A stretch of DNA of 64,000 nucleotides from Pasteurella dagmatis (GTDB lineage Bacteria > Pseudomonadota > Gammaproteobacteria > Enterobacterales > Pasteurellaceae): assembly GCF_900186835.1 (NCBI RefSeq), contig NZ_LT906448.1, positions 1,054,001-1,118,000 of the forward strand. The letters are read 5' to 3'. The notes under the pieces are model-generated. The model ran no database searches and was not told the origin of the DNA. It was given only the letters and a program-made list of their open reading frames with translations. Below are positions 19,397 through 26,859 of this stretch, piece by piece. The position numbers and the translations under genes are program-made. How positions within the stretch are numbered: position 1 is the stretch's first letter; each line of letters opens with the position of its first letter.

Positions 19397-19918
19397 CTAT
19401 TCATAACCATTCGGATAGCGTTCATCAAAATCGTAAAGCATATCTAAAAATGCCTCAAAATTTTCTGCCACAGGAAACAATAAATGCTTACCTGTTTCTT
19501 CATCATATTCATCATGAATCACAATACAGATCTTAGGCTCATCACCTTTTGGATCATCACGGTAATCAAAACAGACAAAGTCGCCATTTCCAGTGTAACC
19601 AAAGGAATAAACATTCTTATATCCATAAATTTCATCATCATAAATATACTGTCTTAATATATTATTCATTGGTTCGACATTATCTTGTGTCTCAAAACTA
19701 TCAAAGCTCAATGAGTTTATTATTTTTTTCCTATTTTGGGAAAAATATTCAAAATCACTTTCCTTAAACCAAACGCCATTATATTTTTTCACAAGTGAGA
19801 TATAGGATGAAGGTAGTTTTATATCAAACTCTTTTTCAAAATTAAAAATAATTTCCTGAGAGACAGAACCATAATCACCATATATTCTTAGATTTCTAAA
19901 TGTTTTATCTACCTTCAC
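19397..19918 (-). CDS. SUKH (SMI1/KNR4-like) immunity protein A
   Basis: 173 residues. The C-terminal half carries SUKH features: IYGYKNVYSFGYTGNGDFVCFDYRDDP..., then PKICIVIHDEYDEETGK and a final helix ENFEAFLDMLYDFDE. SUKH proteins neutralise nuclease toxins, often HNH types. It overlaps the HNH tip gene by 14 bases, as expected for a toxin/immunity pair. Paralogue of 28284-28805: C-terminal halves nearly the same, N-terminal halves different. Confidence 0.82.
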   Translation of the reverse strand: MKVDKTFRNLRIYGDYGSVSQEIIFNFEKEFDIKLPSSYISLVKKYNGVWFKESDFEYFSQNRKKIINSLSFDSFETQDNVEPMNNILRQYIYDDEIYGYKNVYSFGYTGNGDFVCFDYRDDPKGDEPKICIVIHDEYDEETGKHLLFPVAENFEAFLDMLYDFDERYPNGYE

Positions 19919-20411
19919 TCAAAGCTCCCTCCCCGATATGTTGGACTGCATCATGAATATTTCTAGGTACTAATTGCATATTATTTGGTGCACTTTGTGC
20001 ATTATGGTGCCAAGTAAAACCATCAATATTTGGTCTTCCTTGATTAATTTGAGACAATTGCTTTTTGTTAAATTGTTTTACATTTATTTGACCATCTTGA
20101 ATAGCTTTTTTTAAAGCTAATGTTGCATTTTTCATTTCAGTTTTTTTTCTATCCTCACTTAGTATAATCTGGTAATTACTCGGTTTTTCTATTTTTGTCG
20201 TAAACTTCGATACATCATCAAATATAGGCAATCCCCTTTTATCATAAGGAATATTGGCGATTTCCTGACGATGACCAAACTGATCAGGTTTAGCATAAAT
20301 CTTAACCGCTTTACCTCCTTCAGATTCAATTACTGATACTGTTTCTCCTGTATTTAATACTCTGTTTGTCACTGTAGAACGGGGTTTCATCACGACTGTT
20401 GTCGACTTCAC
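19905..20411 (-). CDS. Orphan CDI toxin tip, HNH nuclease (WHH type) A
   Basis: Open from the repeat junction at 20504 (SGENIGNSSAKKSLYD...) to 19905; the GTG at 20411 is an internal Val with no convincing ribosome site. The toxin signature is at the end: FTWHHNAQSAPNNMQLVPR followed by IHDAVQHIGEG, the W-H-H...N..L.P...H...H pattern of HNH/endonuclease VII-like DNases. The first ~88 residues from MKSTTVV are almost the same as in copy B, then the two diverge. Not expected to be secreted by itself, since it has no signal or TPS domain. Confidence 0.8.
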   Translation of the reverse strand: MKSTTVVMKPRSTVTNRVLNTGETVSVIESEGGKAVKIYAKPDQFGHRQEIANIPYDKRGLPIFDDVSKFTTKIEKPSNYQIILSEDRKKTEMKNATLALKKAIQDGQINVKQFNKKQLSQINQGRPNIDGFTWHHNAQSAPNNMQLVPRNIHDAVQHIGEGALSEGR

Positions 20412-20504
20412 TTCCTCTTTCTCAAAACCTTTCTCTATTTTATGACGAATTTGTTTTGGATCATAAAGTGACTTTTTAGCCGATGAATTACCTATATTTT
20501 CACC

Positions 20505-20646
20505 GCTAGCGCTCGTCTTTGACGAGTGCTTTAATCAAACCACACACCAGTGAACACACACAGGATATCAGTTGTCCACATCATCTCCATGATACAAAAA
20601 CAGCCAATTTCTCAAAGCAAAACGTTTTCAAAATTGACCGCACTTT
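20505..20646 (-). repeat. CDI cassette boundary repeat, copy 3
   Basis: Full-length copy of the boundary repeat with hairpin, GCTAGC end, spacer and uptake-sequence terminator (left arm in this copy is imperfect: CAGCC in place of CGGTC on the plus strand, so the stem is shorter). Confidence 0.9.
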
Positions 20647-20679
20647 TGCCGATATCCCTCAATAAGTCAGAAAACAGCA

Positions 20680-21066
20680 CTATTCCCGCTTTGGTGACCA
20701 AGGTTTAGCATCGGGTTTGCTATGCTTTTTCCGCCATTCCACACAAAGCGGTTTATCCTATTCCAATTCATTCTCACAGTAAGGACCATCCTTCAAATAC
20801 CAGCCTTTTCTCTCTAAACAAAGGTTGACTTCTGGATAATTGGACTCCCCTACAAAAGGATCCATCCCACAAGCTCGCATTTCTTTACCACGGTGAACCA
20901 CCCATTGATAAAATCGCTCTTCTTCAGGGTATTTCTTCAAATGAGGATAATCTGGTGCCCGCCATTTAAAATAGCGGGCAGGAGGTTGGAACCCCTTACC
21001 AAAAGAACAGCCTAGTAATAATATACTAGTTATACATAACAAACTGATTATGCTGTATTTTTTCAT
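20680..21066 (-). pseudogene. Lipoprotein immunity paralogue with premature stop
   Basis: Starts MKKYSIISLLCITSILLLGC, a lipoprotein signal like the intact copies. The Trp codon in the ELEWDKPLC phrase is TAG, so translation stops at residue 102; the remaining 25 codons are still present to 20680. The variable segment after APDYPH is LKKYPEEERFYQWVVHRGKE, one of four types in the array. The two C-terminal Cys-bearing phrases are partly lost, so it is probably inactive. Confidence 0.75.
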
Positions 21067-21160
21067 ATATCTTCCTTATTGATTATCCATTTTTATCTCA
21101 TTCAAAAATTGTCTTTTTTGGTTGCATAATACATTTACGCTTGTGCTGATTTTATACAAA
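21067..21160 (-). pseudogene. Decayed alpha/beta-hydrolase toxin tail
   Basis: Minus strand reads ...CIMQPKKTIFE then a stop, matching RIMQPEKTIFE near the C-terminus of CdiA. Only about a dozen codons are recognisable. It lies in front of the stop-containing lipoprotein paralogue, where a toxin end is expected. Confidence 0.6.
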
Positions 21161-21209
21161 AAAACGGTCAATTTTCAAAACAAAACTTTTTTGAAATTGA
21201 CCGCACTTT
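21157..21209 (-). terminator. Terminator with uptake sequence (isolated half of the boundary repeat)
   Basis: CGGTCAATTT and its complement flank a GTTTTG-type loop, followed by a T run on the minus strand, and the left arm contains AAGTGCGGT. It equals the terminator part of the boundary repeat but lacks spacer, hairpin and GCTAGC. Confidence 0.75.
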
Positions 21210-21311
21210 ATTTTTACGCTGTGTGATATTTTTGCGGCTTGAAAGCCTAGACACTCCACAAATTACACTATCCATGTGTAAAAGAGTGTTATTAGAACCA
21301 TATCCAATTTG

Positions 21312-21818
21312 TTATTTTTTCTTATAAATACTCGTACAATATTTAAACCCTTCCATGACGACTTTTCCTAATTCTTCATCAGATATATCTATTGGATATT
21401 CAAATCTAACCCACTTTCTATTTTCATCTTCTATAGCCGTATAACCATTAAGACAGTCTTGATGGTTAGGCTCTATCATAATTTTACCATTCATAATACT
21501 CACAGATAAAAAATCCATATTTTTATAAATTTCTTTTCTATTCTTATATGAAAACTCTTCTTTTATTTTTTGTTCTAACGACTTAAAAAATGTACCACCA
21601 CTATCTAATGACATGACTGCTCTAAGTTCATCAAAATCAATCCTTCTACTTTTTGATAAATTTTCCCTGATGTGTTTTCCCAAAGCAGAATAAGTTATAT
21701 TCGGTGGTAGCAGATTAATATCTTGCGTAGGATCTAATACACTAAGCACCCCCACCAAGAAATAATTAATCAAAATAAATTTATCTGTTTTTCTTATTAT
21801 AACGCTATGTACAATCAT
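21312..21818 (-). CDS. CdiI-like immunity protein, copy 2
   Basis: 168 residues, paralogue of 22002-22511. Both end with YPID(I/L)SDEELGK followed by a helix and STSIYKKK or CTSIYKKK, and share HQDGL/HQDCL in the middle. This layout resembles the CdiI family formerly called DUF1436, partners of PD-(D/E)XK tRNase tips; the match is from memory and not certain. Soluble and without signal peptide. It is preceded by a broken toxin tail, so it persists as an immunity gene without a toxin. Confidence 0.65.
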   Translation of the reverse strand: MIVHSVIIRKTDKFILINYFLVGVLSVLDPTQDINLLPPNITYSALGKHIRENLSKSRRIDFDELRAVMSLDSGGTFFKSLEQKIKEEFSYKNRKEIYKNMDFLSVSIMNGKIMIEPNHQDCLNGYTAIEDENRKWVRFEYPIDISDEELGKVVMEGFKYCTSIYKKK

Positions 21819-21820
21819 TA

Positions 21821-21945
21821 TTATTTAACCTCTTTTACTATAATTTTAACACTTTGCAATTCTTCGTATCTAATTGACTTATTTATCGCTTCCCATTACG
21901 GTTTAGTTATTGAGTGAGGTATTGCTAAATACATCTCTTTACTCT
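21821..21945 (-). pseudogene. Toxin tail, PD-(D/E)XK-like, copy 2 (nonsense mutation)
   Basis: Minus strand reads SKEMYLAIPHSITKP, stop, WEAINKSIRYEELQ..., ending IIVKEVK just before the second CdiI-like gene. It aligns with the tail at 22511-22670 (SKEMYLAIPYGTSKEK...ILVKEIK). The internal stop and missing 5' part show decay. Confidence 0.7.
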
Positions 21946-22001
21946 TAATTTACTCCTTTCTGTAAGTATAAAATCTTCTCAATAGAGATATATTCAATTT
22001 C

Positions 22002-22511
22002 TTATTTTTTCTTATAAATACTCGTAGAATATTCAAATGCATCCATCACCGCTTTCCCTAGTTCTTCATCGGATAAATCAATTGGATATGTAAATTCAAT
22101 TGCTTTACCATAGCGATCTCGAGCAGTACCAAATGTGCCTAATCCATCTTGATGAGTTGAGCGAATAACAATACTATTATTTATAACTAAAACTGTTACA
22201 AATAATGCATCTTTACAAATAGCCTTTGCACTTTTGTATCCATAAACCGACATTACTTTTTTTTCTTCATTTTTATTAAATGACGAGAGTCCTTCATTAT
22301 CATTAAAATGAAACATAAATAAATCTTCTGAAATTAAATCGCTTTCATTTAATTTCTCTTTTATAGCCTTACCAAAATCGCTAGACATAACGTTAGGGTT
22401 TAAATATATCAATGTTTGCTGTGTATTTAAAAGGTTTATTCTTCCAACCCAATAGCTACTTATCGAAATATACTTACTGGTTTTTTCAATAAAGATAAAT
22501 TTTTTTAACAT
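22002..22511 (-). CDS. CdiI-like immunity protein, copy 1
   Basis: 169 residues starting MLKKFIFIEKTSKYISIS. Its ATG overlaps the stop of the toxin tail by one base (TAATG). The C-terminus KAIEFTYPIDLSDEELGKAV and the RSTHQDGLGTF phrase are shared with copy 2. Tentative family: CdiI/DUF1436. Cytoplasmic by absence of a signal. It is the first gene after a truncated toxin in a cassette that also includes copy 2 and a damaged lipoprotein paralogue, so this cassette has collected three immunity genes. Confidence 0.68.
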   Translation of the reverse strand: MLKKFIFIEKTSKYISISSYWVGRINLLNTQQTLIYLNPNVMSSDFGKAIKEKLNESDLISEDLFMFHFNDNEGLSSFNKNEEKKVMSVYGYKSAKAICKDALFVTVLVINNSIVIRSTHQDGLGTFGTARDRYGKAIEFTYPIDLSDEELGKAVMDAFEYSTSIYKKK

Positions 22512-22670
22512 TACTTAATCTCCTTAACAAGTATTTTAATACCTCGTGAATTCGCATAATCAATAGATTTCTTAATTGCTGTCATTTTCTCTTTGGAAGT
22601 TCCGTATGGAATGGCTAAATACATCTCTTTAGATGAAATTTGCTCTTGGGTAATGACTCTACCCCCAATC
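22511..22670 (-). pseudogene. Toxin tail, PD-(D/E)XK-like, copy 1 (about 50 codons)
   Basis: Reads RVITQEQISSKEMYLAIPYG, then a helix and RGIKILVKEIK before the stop. The strand-helix-strand ending resembles the C-terminus of restriction-endonuclease-fold CdiA tips. It begins at boundary repeat 4; the phase is one base out, and one extra G in the G5 tract at the junction would restore it. The catalytic core is missing, so it is a non-functional remnant. Confidence 0.6.
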
Positions 22671-22808
22671 TAGCGCTCGTCTTTGACGAGTGCTTTAATC
22701 AAACCACACACCAGTGAACACACACAGGATATCAGTTGTCCACATCATCTCCATGATACAAAAACAGCCAATTTCTCAAAGCAAAACGTTTTCAAAATTA
22801 ACCGCACT
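22671..22808 (-). repeat. CDI cassette boundary repeat, copy 4
   Basis: Full-length copy; the terminal hexamer reads GCTAGA instead of GCTAGC. Contains a complete uptake core (left arm AAGTGCGGTTAATTTT). Confidence 0.9.
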
Positions 22809-22843
22809 TTTGCCGATATCCCTCAATAAGTCAGAAAACAGCA

Positions 22844-23230
22844 CTATTCCCGCTTTGGTGACCAAGGTTTAGCATCGGGTTTGCTATGCTTTTTCCGCCA
22901 TTCCACACAAAGCGGTTTATCCCATTCCAATTCATTCTCACAGTAAGGACCATCCTTCAAATACCAGCCTTTTCTCTCTAAACAAAGGTTGACTTCTGGA
23001 TAATTGGACTCACCTACAAAGGGATCCATCCCACAAGCTCGCATATCCTTTTCTTTTTGCTCGAACCATTGATAAAACCGTTCTTCTTCAGGGTATTTAT
23101 TAAGATGAGGATAATCTGGTGCCCGCCATTTAAAATAGCGGGGTGGGGGCTGGAATCCCTTACCAAAAGAACAGCCTAGTAATAATATACTGGTTATACA
23201 TAACAAACTGATTATGCTGTGTTTTTTCAT
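22844..23230 (-). CDS. Lipoprotein immunity paralogue (tandem unit 1)
   Basis: 128 residues. Signal MKKHSIISLLCITSILLLGC with lipobox LLLGC (Cys20), so it should be lipidated and face the periplasm. The mature protein has conserved RYFKWRAPDYPH, ACGMDPF, NLCLERKGWYL and YCENELEWDKPLC blocks with five Cys. The variable segment is LNKYPEEERFYQWFEQKEKD. AGGAGG precedes the ATG. It follows a 55-codon CdiA tail remnant by nine bases, exactly as the intact copy follows cdiA, so it is a retained immunity gene. Confidence 0.8.
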   Translation of the reverse strand: MKKHSIISLLCITSILLLGCSFGKGFQPPPRYFKWRAPDYPHLNKYPEEERFYQWFEQKEKDMRACGMDPFVGESNYPEVNLCLERKGWYLKDGPYCENELEWDKPLCVEWRKKHSKPDAKPWSPKRE

Positions 23231-23239
23231 ATATCCTCC

Positions 23240-23407
23240 TTATGGTTTACTCACATCTTGGTTGAATTCAAAAATTGTTTTTTCAGGCTGCATGATACGA
23301 TTATCTTTTTCATCCCTATAGCCATCTTTTCCACATTGTTTTTGTCCCAAACCATAACAATTATGAGAAGAGCTTTCACCAAAAGCAATATCCCATAAAA
23401 GCACACC
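23240..23407 (-). pseudogene. CdiA alpha/beta-hydrolase tail remnant (tandem unit 1)
   Basis: 55 codons from the GCTAGC junction: GVLLWDIAFGESSSHNCYGL...TIFEFNQDVSKP, the same as the extreme C-terminus of CdiA apart from one residue (GKDG for GEDG). It is in the standard junction phase but has no start codon. The nucleophile region is missing. Confidence 0.88.
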
Positions 23408-23547
23408 GCTAGCGCTCGTCTTTGACGAGTGCTTTAATCAAACCACACACCAGTGAACACACACAGGATATCAGTTGTCCACATCATCTCCATGATACAA
23501 AAACAGCCAATTTCTCAAAGCAAAACGTTTTCAAAATTGACCGCACT
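23408..23547 (-). repeat. CDI cassette boundary repeat, copy 5
   Basis: Full-length copy with GCTAGC end, hairpin, spacer and uptake core; terminator arm shortened as in copy 3. Confidence 0.92.
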
Positions 23548-23582
23548 TTTGCCGATATCCCTCAATAAGTCAGAAAACAGCA

Positions 23583-23969
23583 CTATTCCCGCTTTGGTGA
23601 CCAAGGTTTAGCATCGGGTTTGCTGTGTTTTTTACGCCATTCCACACAAAGTGGTTTATCCCATTCCAATTCATTTTCACAGTAAGGTCCTTCTTCTAAA
23701 TACCAGCCTTTTCTCTCTAAACAAAGGTTGACTTCTGGATAATTGGACTCACCTACAAAGGGATCCATCCCACAAGCTCGCATTTCTTTACCTCTATGAA
23801 CAATCTTTTTATAGAACTCTGTATCGGGATCTGGATCTTTAATGTGCGGATAATCTGGTGCACGCCATTTAAAATAGCGGGCTGGGGGTTGGAATCCCTT
23901 ACCAAAAGAACAGCCTAGTAATAATATACTGGTTATACATAACAAACTGATTATGCTGTGTTTTTTCAT
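23583..23969 (-). CDS. Lipoprotein immunity paralogue (tandem unit 2)
   Basis: 128 residues with the same signal peptide and Cys blocks as the unit 1 copy, but the segment after APDYPH is IKDPDPDTEFYKKIVHRGKE and the later phrase is YLEEGPYCEN. Preceded by AGGAGG and by a CdiA tail remnant. Expected to sit as a lipoprotein on the periplasmic side of a membrane. The different central segment with an otherwise identical frame suggests mosaic exchange, possibly changing toxin specificity. Confidence 0.8.
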   Translation of the reverse strand: MKKHSIISLLCITSILLLGCSFGKGFQPPARYFKWRAPDYPHIKDPDPDTEFYKKIVHRGKEMRACGMDPFVGESNYPEVNLCLERKGWYLEEGPYCENELEWDKPLCVEWRKKHSKPDAKPWSPKRE

Positions 23970-23978
23970 ATATCCTCC

Positions 23979-24146
23979 TTATGGTTTACTCACATCTTGG
24001 TTGAATTCAAAAATTGTTTTTTCAGGCTGCATGATACGATTATCTTTTTCATCCCTATAGCCATCTTTTCCACATTGTTTTTGTCCCAAACCATAACAAT
24101 TATGAGAAGAGCTTTCACCAAAAGCAATATCCCATAAAAGCACACC
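23979..24146 (-). pseudogene. CdiA alpha/beta-hydrolase tail remnant (tandem unit 2)
   Basis: Same 55-codon tail as in unit 1, beginning GVLLWDIAFGESS directly after GCTAGC and ending FNQDVSKP nine bases before the lipoprotein start. Confidence 0.88.
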
Positions 24147-24287
24147 GCTAGCGCTCGTCTTTGACGAGTGCTTTAATCAAACCACACACCAGTGAACACA
24201 CACAGGATATCAGTTGTCCACATCATCTCCATGATACAAAAACGGTCAATTTCTAAAAGCAAAACTTTTTTGAAATTGACCGCACTT
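24147..24287 (-). repeat. CDI cassette boundary repeat, copy 6
   Basis: Full-length copy with a good terminator (both arms intact: CGGTCAATTTC and complement) and uptake core. Confidence 0.92.
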
Positions 24288-24346
24288 TTGCCGATACCCC
24301 TCAATAAGTTAGAAAACAGCACTATTCCCGCTTTGGTGACCAAGGT

Positions 24347-24709
24347 TTAGCATCGGGTTTGCTGTGCTTTTTCCGCCATTCCACACAAAGTGTGTTTATC
24401 CCATTCCAATTCATTTTCACAGTAAGGTCCTTCTTCTAAATACCAGCCTTTTCTCTCTAAACAAAGGTTGACTTCTGGATAATTGGATTCACCATCAAAG
24501 GGATCCATCCCACAAGCTCGCATTTCTTTACCTCTATGAACAATCTTTTTATAGAACTCTGTATCGGGATCTGGATCTTTAATGTGCGGATAATCTGGTG
24601 CACGCCATTTAAAATAGCGGGCTGGGGGTTGGAATCCCTTACCAAAAGAACAGCCTAGTAATAATATACTGGTTATACATAACAAACTGATTATGCTGTG
24701 TTTTTTCAT
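24347..24709 (-). pseudogene. Lipoprotein immunity paralogue with C-terminal frameshift (tandem unit 3)
   Basis: Like the unit 2 copy (segment IKDPDPDTEFYKKIVHRGKE) up to ENELEWDK. There one extra base (AACACACTT in place of AACCACTTT) shifts the frame, and the end becomes HTLCGMAEKAQQTRC. The signal peptide and most of the mature domain remain, so residual function is possible. The Cys count near the C-terminus changes. Confidence 0.78.
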
Positions 24710-24718
24710 ATATCCTCC

Positions 24719-24886
24719 TTATGGTTTACTCACATCTTGGTTGAATTCAAAAATTGTTTTTTCAGGCTGCATGATACGATTATCTTTTTCATCCCTATAG
24801 CCATCTTTTCCACATTGTTTTTGTCCCAAACCATAACAATTATGAGAAGAGCTTTCACCAAAAGCAATATCCCATAAAAGCACACC
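24719..24886 (-). pseudogene. CdiA alpha/beta-hydrolase tail remnant (tandem unit 3)
   Basis: Same 55-codon CdiA tail as in units 1 and 2, starting at GCTAGC in the standard phase, without a start codon. Confidence 0.88.
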
Positions 24887-25027
24887 GCTAGCGCTCGTCT
24901 TTGACGAGTGCTTTAATCAAACCACACACCAGTGAACACACACAGGATATCAGTTGTCCACATCATCTCCATGATACAAAAACGGTCAATTTCTAAAAGC
25001 AAAACTTTTTTGAAATTGACCGCACTT
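24887..25027 (-). repeat. CDI cassette boundary repeat, copy 7
   Basis: Full-length copy, nearly the same as copy 6, including intact terminator and uptake core. Confidence 0.92.
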
Positions 25028-25061
25028 TTGCCGATACCCCTCAATAAGTTAGAAAACAGCA

Positions 25062-25442
25062 CTATTCCCGCTTTGGTGACCAAGGTTTAGCATCGGGTTT
25101 GCTGTGTTTTTTACGCCATTCCACACAAAGCGGTTTATCCCATTCCAATTCATTCTCACAGTAAGGACCATCCTTCAAATACCAGCCTTTTCTCTCTAAA
25201 CAAAGGTTGACTTCTGGATAATTGGATTCACCATCAAAGGGATCCATCCCACAAGCTCGCATTTCTTTACCTCTATGAACAATCTTTTTATAGAACTCTG
25301 TATCGGGATCTGGATCTTTAATGTGCGGATAATCTGGTGCCCGCCATTTAAAATAGCGGGGTGGTGGCTGAAAACTCGCAACATCAATACATTGTGTTAA
25401 TGACATTGCTGCCCCAAAAATAATCCAATATTTAATTTTCAT
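25062..25442 (-). CDS. Lipoprotein immunity paralogue with a different signal peptide
   Basis: 126 residues. The signal MKIKYWIIFGAAMSLTQC replaces that of the other copies; lipobox SLTQC (Cys18). From FQPPPRYFKWRAPDYPH on it matches the family, with variable segment IKDPDPDTEFYKKIVHRGKE. It overlaps the end of a toxin tail (…RRIEHEN) by eleven bases, as its twin at 29567-29947 overlaps the full orphan hydrolase tip. So the signal type goes with the toxin-tail type: FELN...EHEN tails pair with this signal, FEFNQDVSKP tails with the MKKHS signal. Confidence 0.8.
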   Translation of the reverse strand: MKIKYWIIFGAAMSLTQCIDVASFQPPPRYFKWRAPDYPHIKDPDPDTEFYKKIVHRGKEMRACGMDPFDGESNYPEVNLCLERKGWYLKDGPYCENELEWDKPLCVEWRKKHSKPDAKPWSPKRE

Positions 25443-25500
25443 GCTCTATCCTTCGTGTCTCGTTGTTTAGCTCAAAAATCGTTTTTTCTGGCTGCATAAT
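25432..25500 (-). pseudogene. Alpha/beta-hydrolase tail remnant (EHEN type)
   Basis: About 22 codons: IMQPEKTIFELNNETRRIEHEN, almost the same as the end of the orphan tip at 29937-30728 (…NNETQRIEHEN). Sequence upstream is unrelated and runs into a terminator. Confidence 0.75.
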
Positions 25501-25526
25501 GCATTTATGTTTGTGCTGATTTTATA

Positions 25527-25580
25527 CAAAAAACGGTCAATTTCTCAAAGCAAAACTTTTTCAAAATTGACCGCACTTTT
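25527..25580 (-). terminator. Terminator with uptake sequence (isolated half of the boundary repeat)
   Basis: Stem CGGTCAATTT/AAATTGACCG plus T run on the minus strand, with AAAGTGCGGT in the left arm; same as the terminator part of the boundary repeat, without its spacer and hairpin. Confidence 0.75.
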
Positions 25581-25610
25581 CCTATTTATCCATCATGAAA
25601 AAACTATTTA

Positions 25611-25883
25611 TTATTTAAATTTAGAATCTGAAATAATTTTATATTCCCCATCAGAAATAATGCACTTATCTATAATGTAAATATCTATATCTTCTGTGTA
25701 TTTTCCCTTCAATATTTCTTTTGCAACTTTTTGTTGCTCTTTTTCACAAATAAGAGATGTTTTATACCTTTTCGTATCCGCGACACTTTGATTAAAATTC
25801 CGATCCAAAAATTTACAAGGATAGCAACCCGTAATGAGAAAAATTAATATCATCAGAACGATATTAGAATGTATTTTTATCAT
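25611..25883 (-). CDS. Small lipoprotein, probable immunity protein
   Basis: 90 residues. Signal MIKIHSNIVLMILIFLITGC with lipobox LITGC (Cys20). The mature part has two further Cys (SLICEKEQQK, DKCIISDGEYK) in the same order as the two neighbouring lipoproteins: xxxIC/NC..(K/Q)...KC..s.GeY.. . It is preceded by a tail remnant. Not closely similar to the seven-member family, but built alike. Immunity role is inferred from context. Confidence 0.6.
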   Translation of the reverse strand: MIKIHSNIVLMILIFLITGCYPCKFLDRNFNQSVADTKRYKTSLICEKEQQKVAKEILKGKYTEDIDIYIIDKCIISDGEYKIISDSKFK

Positions 25884-25890
25884 AACGATC

Positions 25891-25960
25891 CTATTTGTTT
25901 GTATTTATAGAATTCACTAATCGCGGAGCCGATAGATTATACACACCATTTATTCCTTTT
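25891..25960 (-). pseudogene. Toxin tail remnant (NLSAPRLV type)
   Basis: Minus strand reads GINGVYNLSAPRLVNSINTNK, stop, eight bases before the lipoprotein ATG. It resembles the remnant at 26843-26950 (PVNLSLPRLVRPANSDGG). No start codon; too short for function. Confidence 0.45.
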
Positions 25961-25989
25961 GTATTTTAAATAGCCATAAAATACATAAC

Positions 25990-26274
25990 TTATTGATAAT
26001 TTTCATCAGTTACAAATGAGTATTTTCCTTTAGAATGGAGACATTTATGCCAAATATCACTATCTATAGAATCGGAGAGTGTATTCCCTCGCTTTAAGAC
26101 TGCTATTTTTCTTTCTCTCTGCCAGCATATATTTGCTCGTTTATAAGATAATCTTTGATCCAATTTATTACTATTCCAATCTATTCCTATATATGGAACA
26201 CCATTATCATTTTCACCTATATAACATCCATATAAACAGAATAGAATAATGATTAAAATAATATGGGCTTTCAT
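25990..26274 (-). CDS. Small lipoprotein, probable immunity protein
   Basis: 94 residues from MKAHIILIIILFCLYGC, lipobox CLYGC (Cys17). This start is chosen because AAGGAG lies seven bases upstream; an in-frame Met 13 codons earlier would spoil the signal. The mature part has Cys in RANICWQRERK and WHKCLHSKGKY, the same spacing style as 25611-25883. It lies downstream of a broken hydrolase tail, so it is probably a kept immunity gene. Confidence 0.6.
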   Translation of the reverse strand: MKAHIILIIILFCLYGCYIGENDNGVPYIGIDWNSNKLDQRLSYKRANICWQRERKIAVLKRGNTLSDSIDSDIWHKCLHSKGKYSFVTDENYQ

Positions 26275-26280
26275 CAAGCA

Positions 26281-26566
26281 TCTCCTTATTATTAGAAATA
26301 TTCGGTTTAACAAGAATGGGTATAGAAGGATTATTCCCTTTTATTGGAGTCCCCATTTTTCGGTAAATTCATCATATTGCAAATTACGCTCTTTAATTCC
26401 ATTTTTAATAATGAATTCATTTGGTATCTCTGCATAATAACGACTATACGAATAACACATCCAACAAGCACCACCTGTGCTTTCATTAAAGCCCATTAAA
26501 CCTAGATTCCATTTATTACCAATAGTATCTGCTTTATGCACATGAATATGATTTAAAGTAAAGCAT
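26281..26566 (-). pseudogene. Alpha/beta-hydrolase tail remnant with frameshift
   Basis: Open minus-strand frame CFTLNHIHVHKADTIGNKWN..., then GGACWMCYSYSRYYAEIP..., ending EKWGLQ at 26341. HKADTIGNKWNLG aligns with SQHDTVGSSLFIG of CdiA, the region of the presumed catalytic His. Just before the stop there is a G4 tract; one more G would lead into GTPIKGNNPSIPILVKPNIS, which resembles the other PRLV-type tails. So this looks like a truncated third hydrolase variant with a late frameshift. Confidence 0.5.
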
Positions 26567-26580
26567 CATTAAAATAAATA

Positions 26581-26859
26581 TTAAAGTTTTTTAAAACCAT
26601 TTCTTAAAAGACATTCCTCTTTAGTTGAAGCGTTATTTTTATTTTCTAGCATACATCTATTAAAAATAATTTTTGCATCTTCACTATTACCTGGATAGGT
26701 ATATACATATCCAGCTTTCGATAATGTCTGTTTTTCTTTATCTATACAATTCATATTCCAATCTAAGAAACAATCATTAGAAGGATTTAGAACACCGCTA
26801 CACCCAAATTGTAAGAATGTTAAAAACAGCAGGGAAATTTTTTCAAAAAGCTTTGTCAT
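26581..26859 (-). CDS. Small lipoprotein, probable immunity protein
   Basis: 92 residues. Signal MTKLFEKISLLFLTFLQFGC with lipobox LQFGC (Cys20); GGAGGTGTTTTAA precedes the ATG. Mature part has four Cys (DCFLDWNMNC, NRCMLENK, EECLLRNGF), and the CMLE..K/CLLRNG phrases recall the NLCLERKGW block of the main lipoprotein family. It overlaps the end of a tail remnant by 17 bases. Probably a periplasm-facing immunity lipoprotein; not proven. Confidence 0.62.
   Translation of the reverse strand: MTKLFEKISLLFLTFLQFGCSGVLNPSNDCFLDWNMNCIDKEKQTLSKAGYVYTYPGNSEDAKIIFNRCMLENKNNASTKEECLLRNGFKKL

Larger units (their letters stand above)
22671..24886 (-). repeat. Three tandem ~740-bp units (boundary repeat + immunity lipoprotein + toxin tail)
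   Basis: Units 22671-23407, 23408-24146 and 24147-24886 are 737, 739 and 740 bp and nearly the same throughout, including the 168-bp CdiA tail remnant. They differ mainly in the variable segment of the lipoprotein and in one frameshift in the third. This is recent tandem amplification of an immunity unit. Confidence 0.92.

Noticed and set aside
20560-20620. Conserved small peptide gene in the boundary repeat (MEMMWTTDILCVF..., ending before the hairpin)
   Set aside because: The frame is open in copies of the first spacer type but has an early stop (ATG TGA) or altered start in the second type (copies 1, 8, 10), and no ribosome site is seen.
24457-24645. Minus-strand frames MVRDSNPQPAILNG... 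and similar inside the lipoprotein genes
   Set aside because: Out-of-frame shadows of the repeated lipoprotein genes; they recur only because the genes recur.
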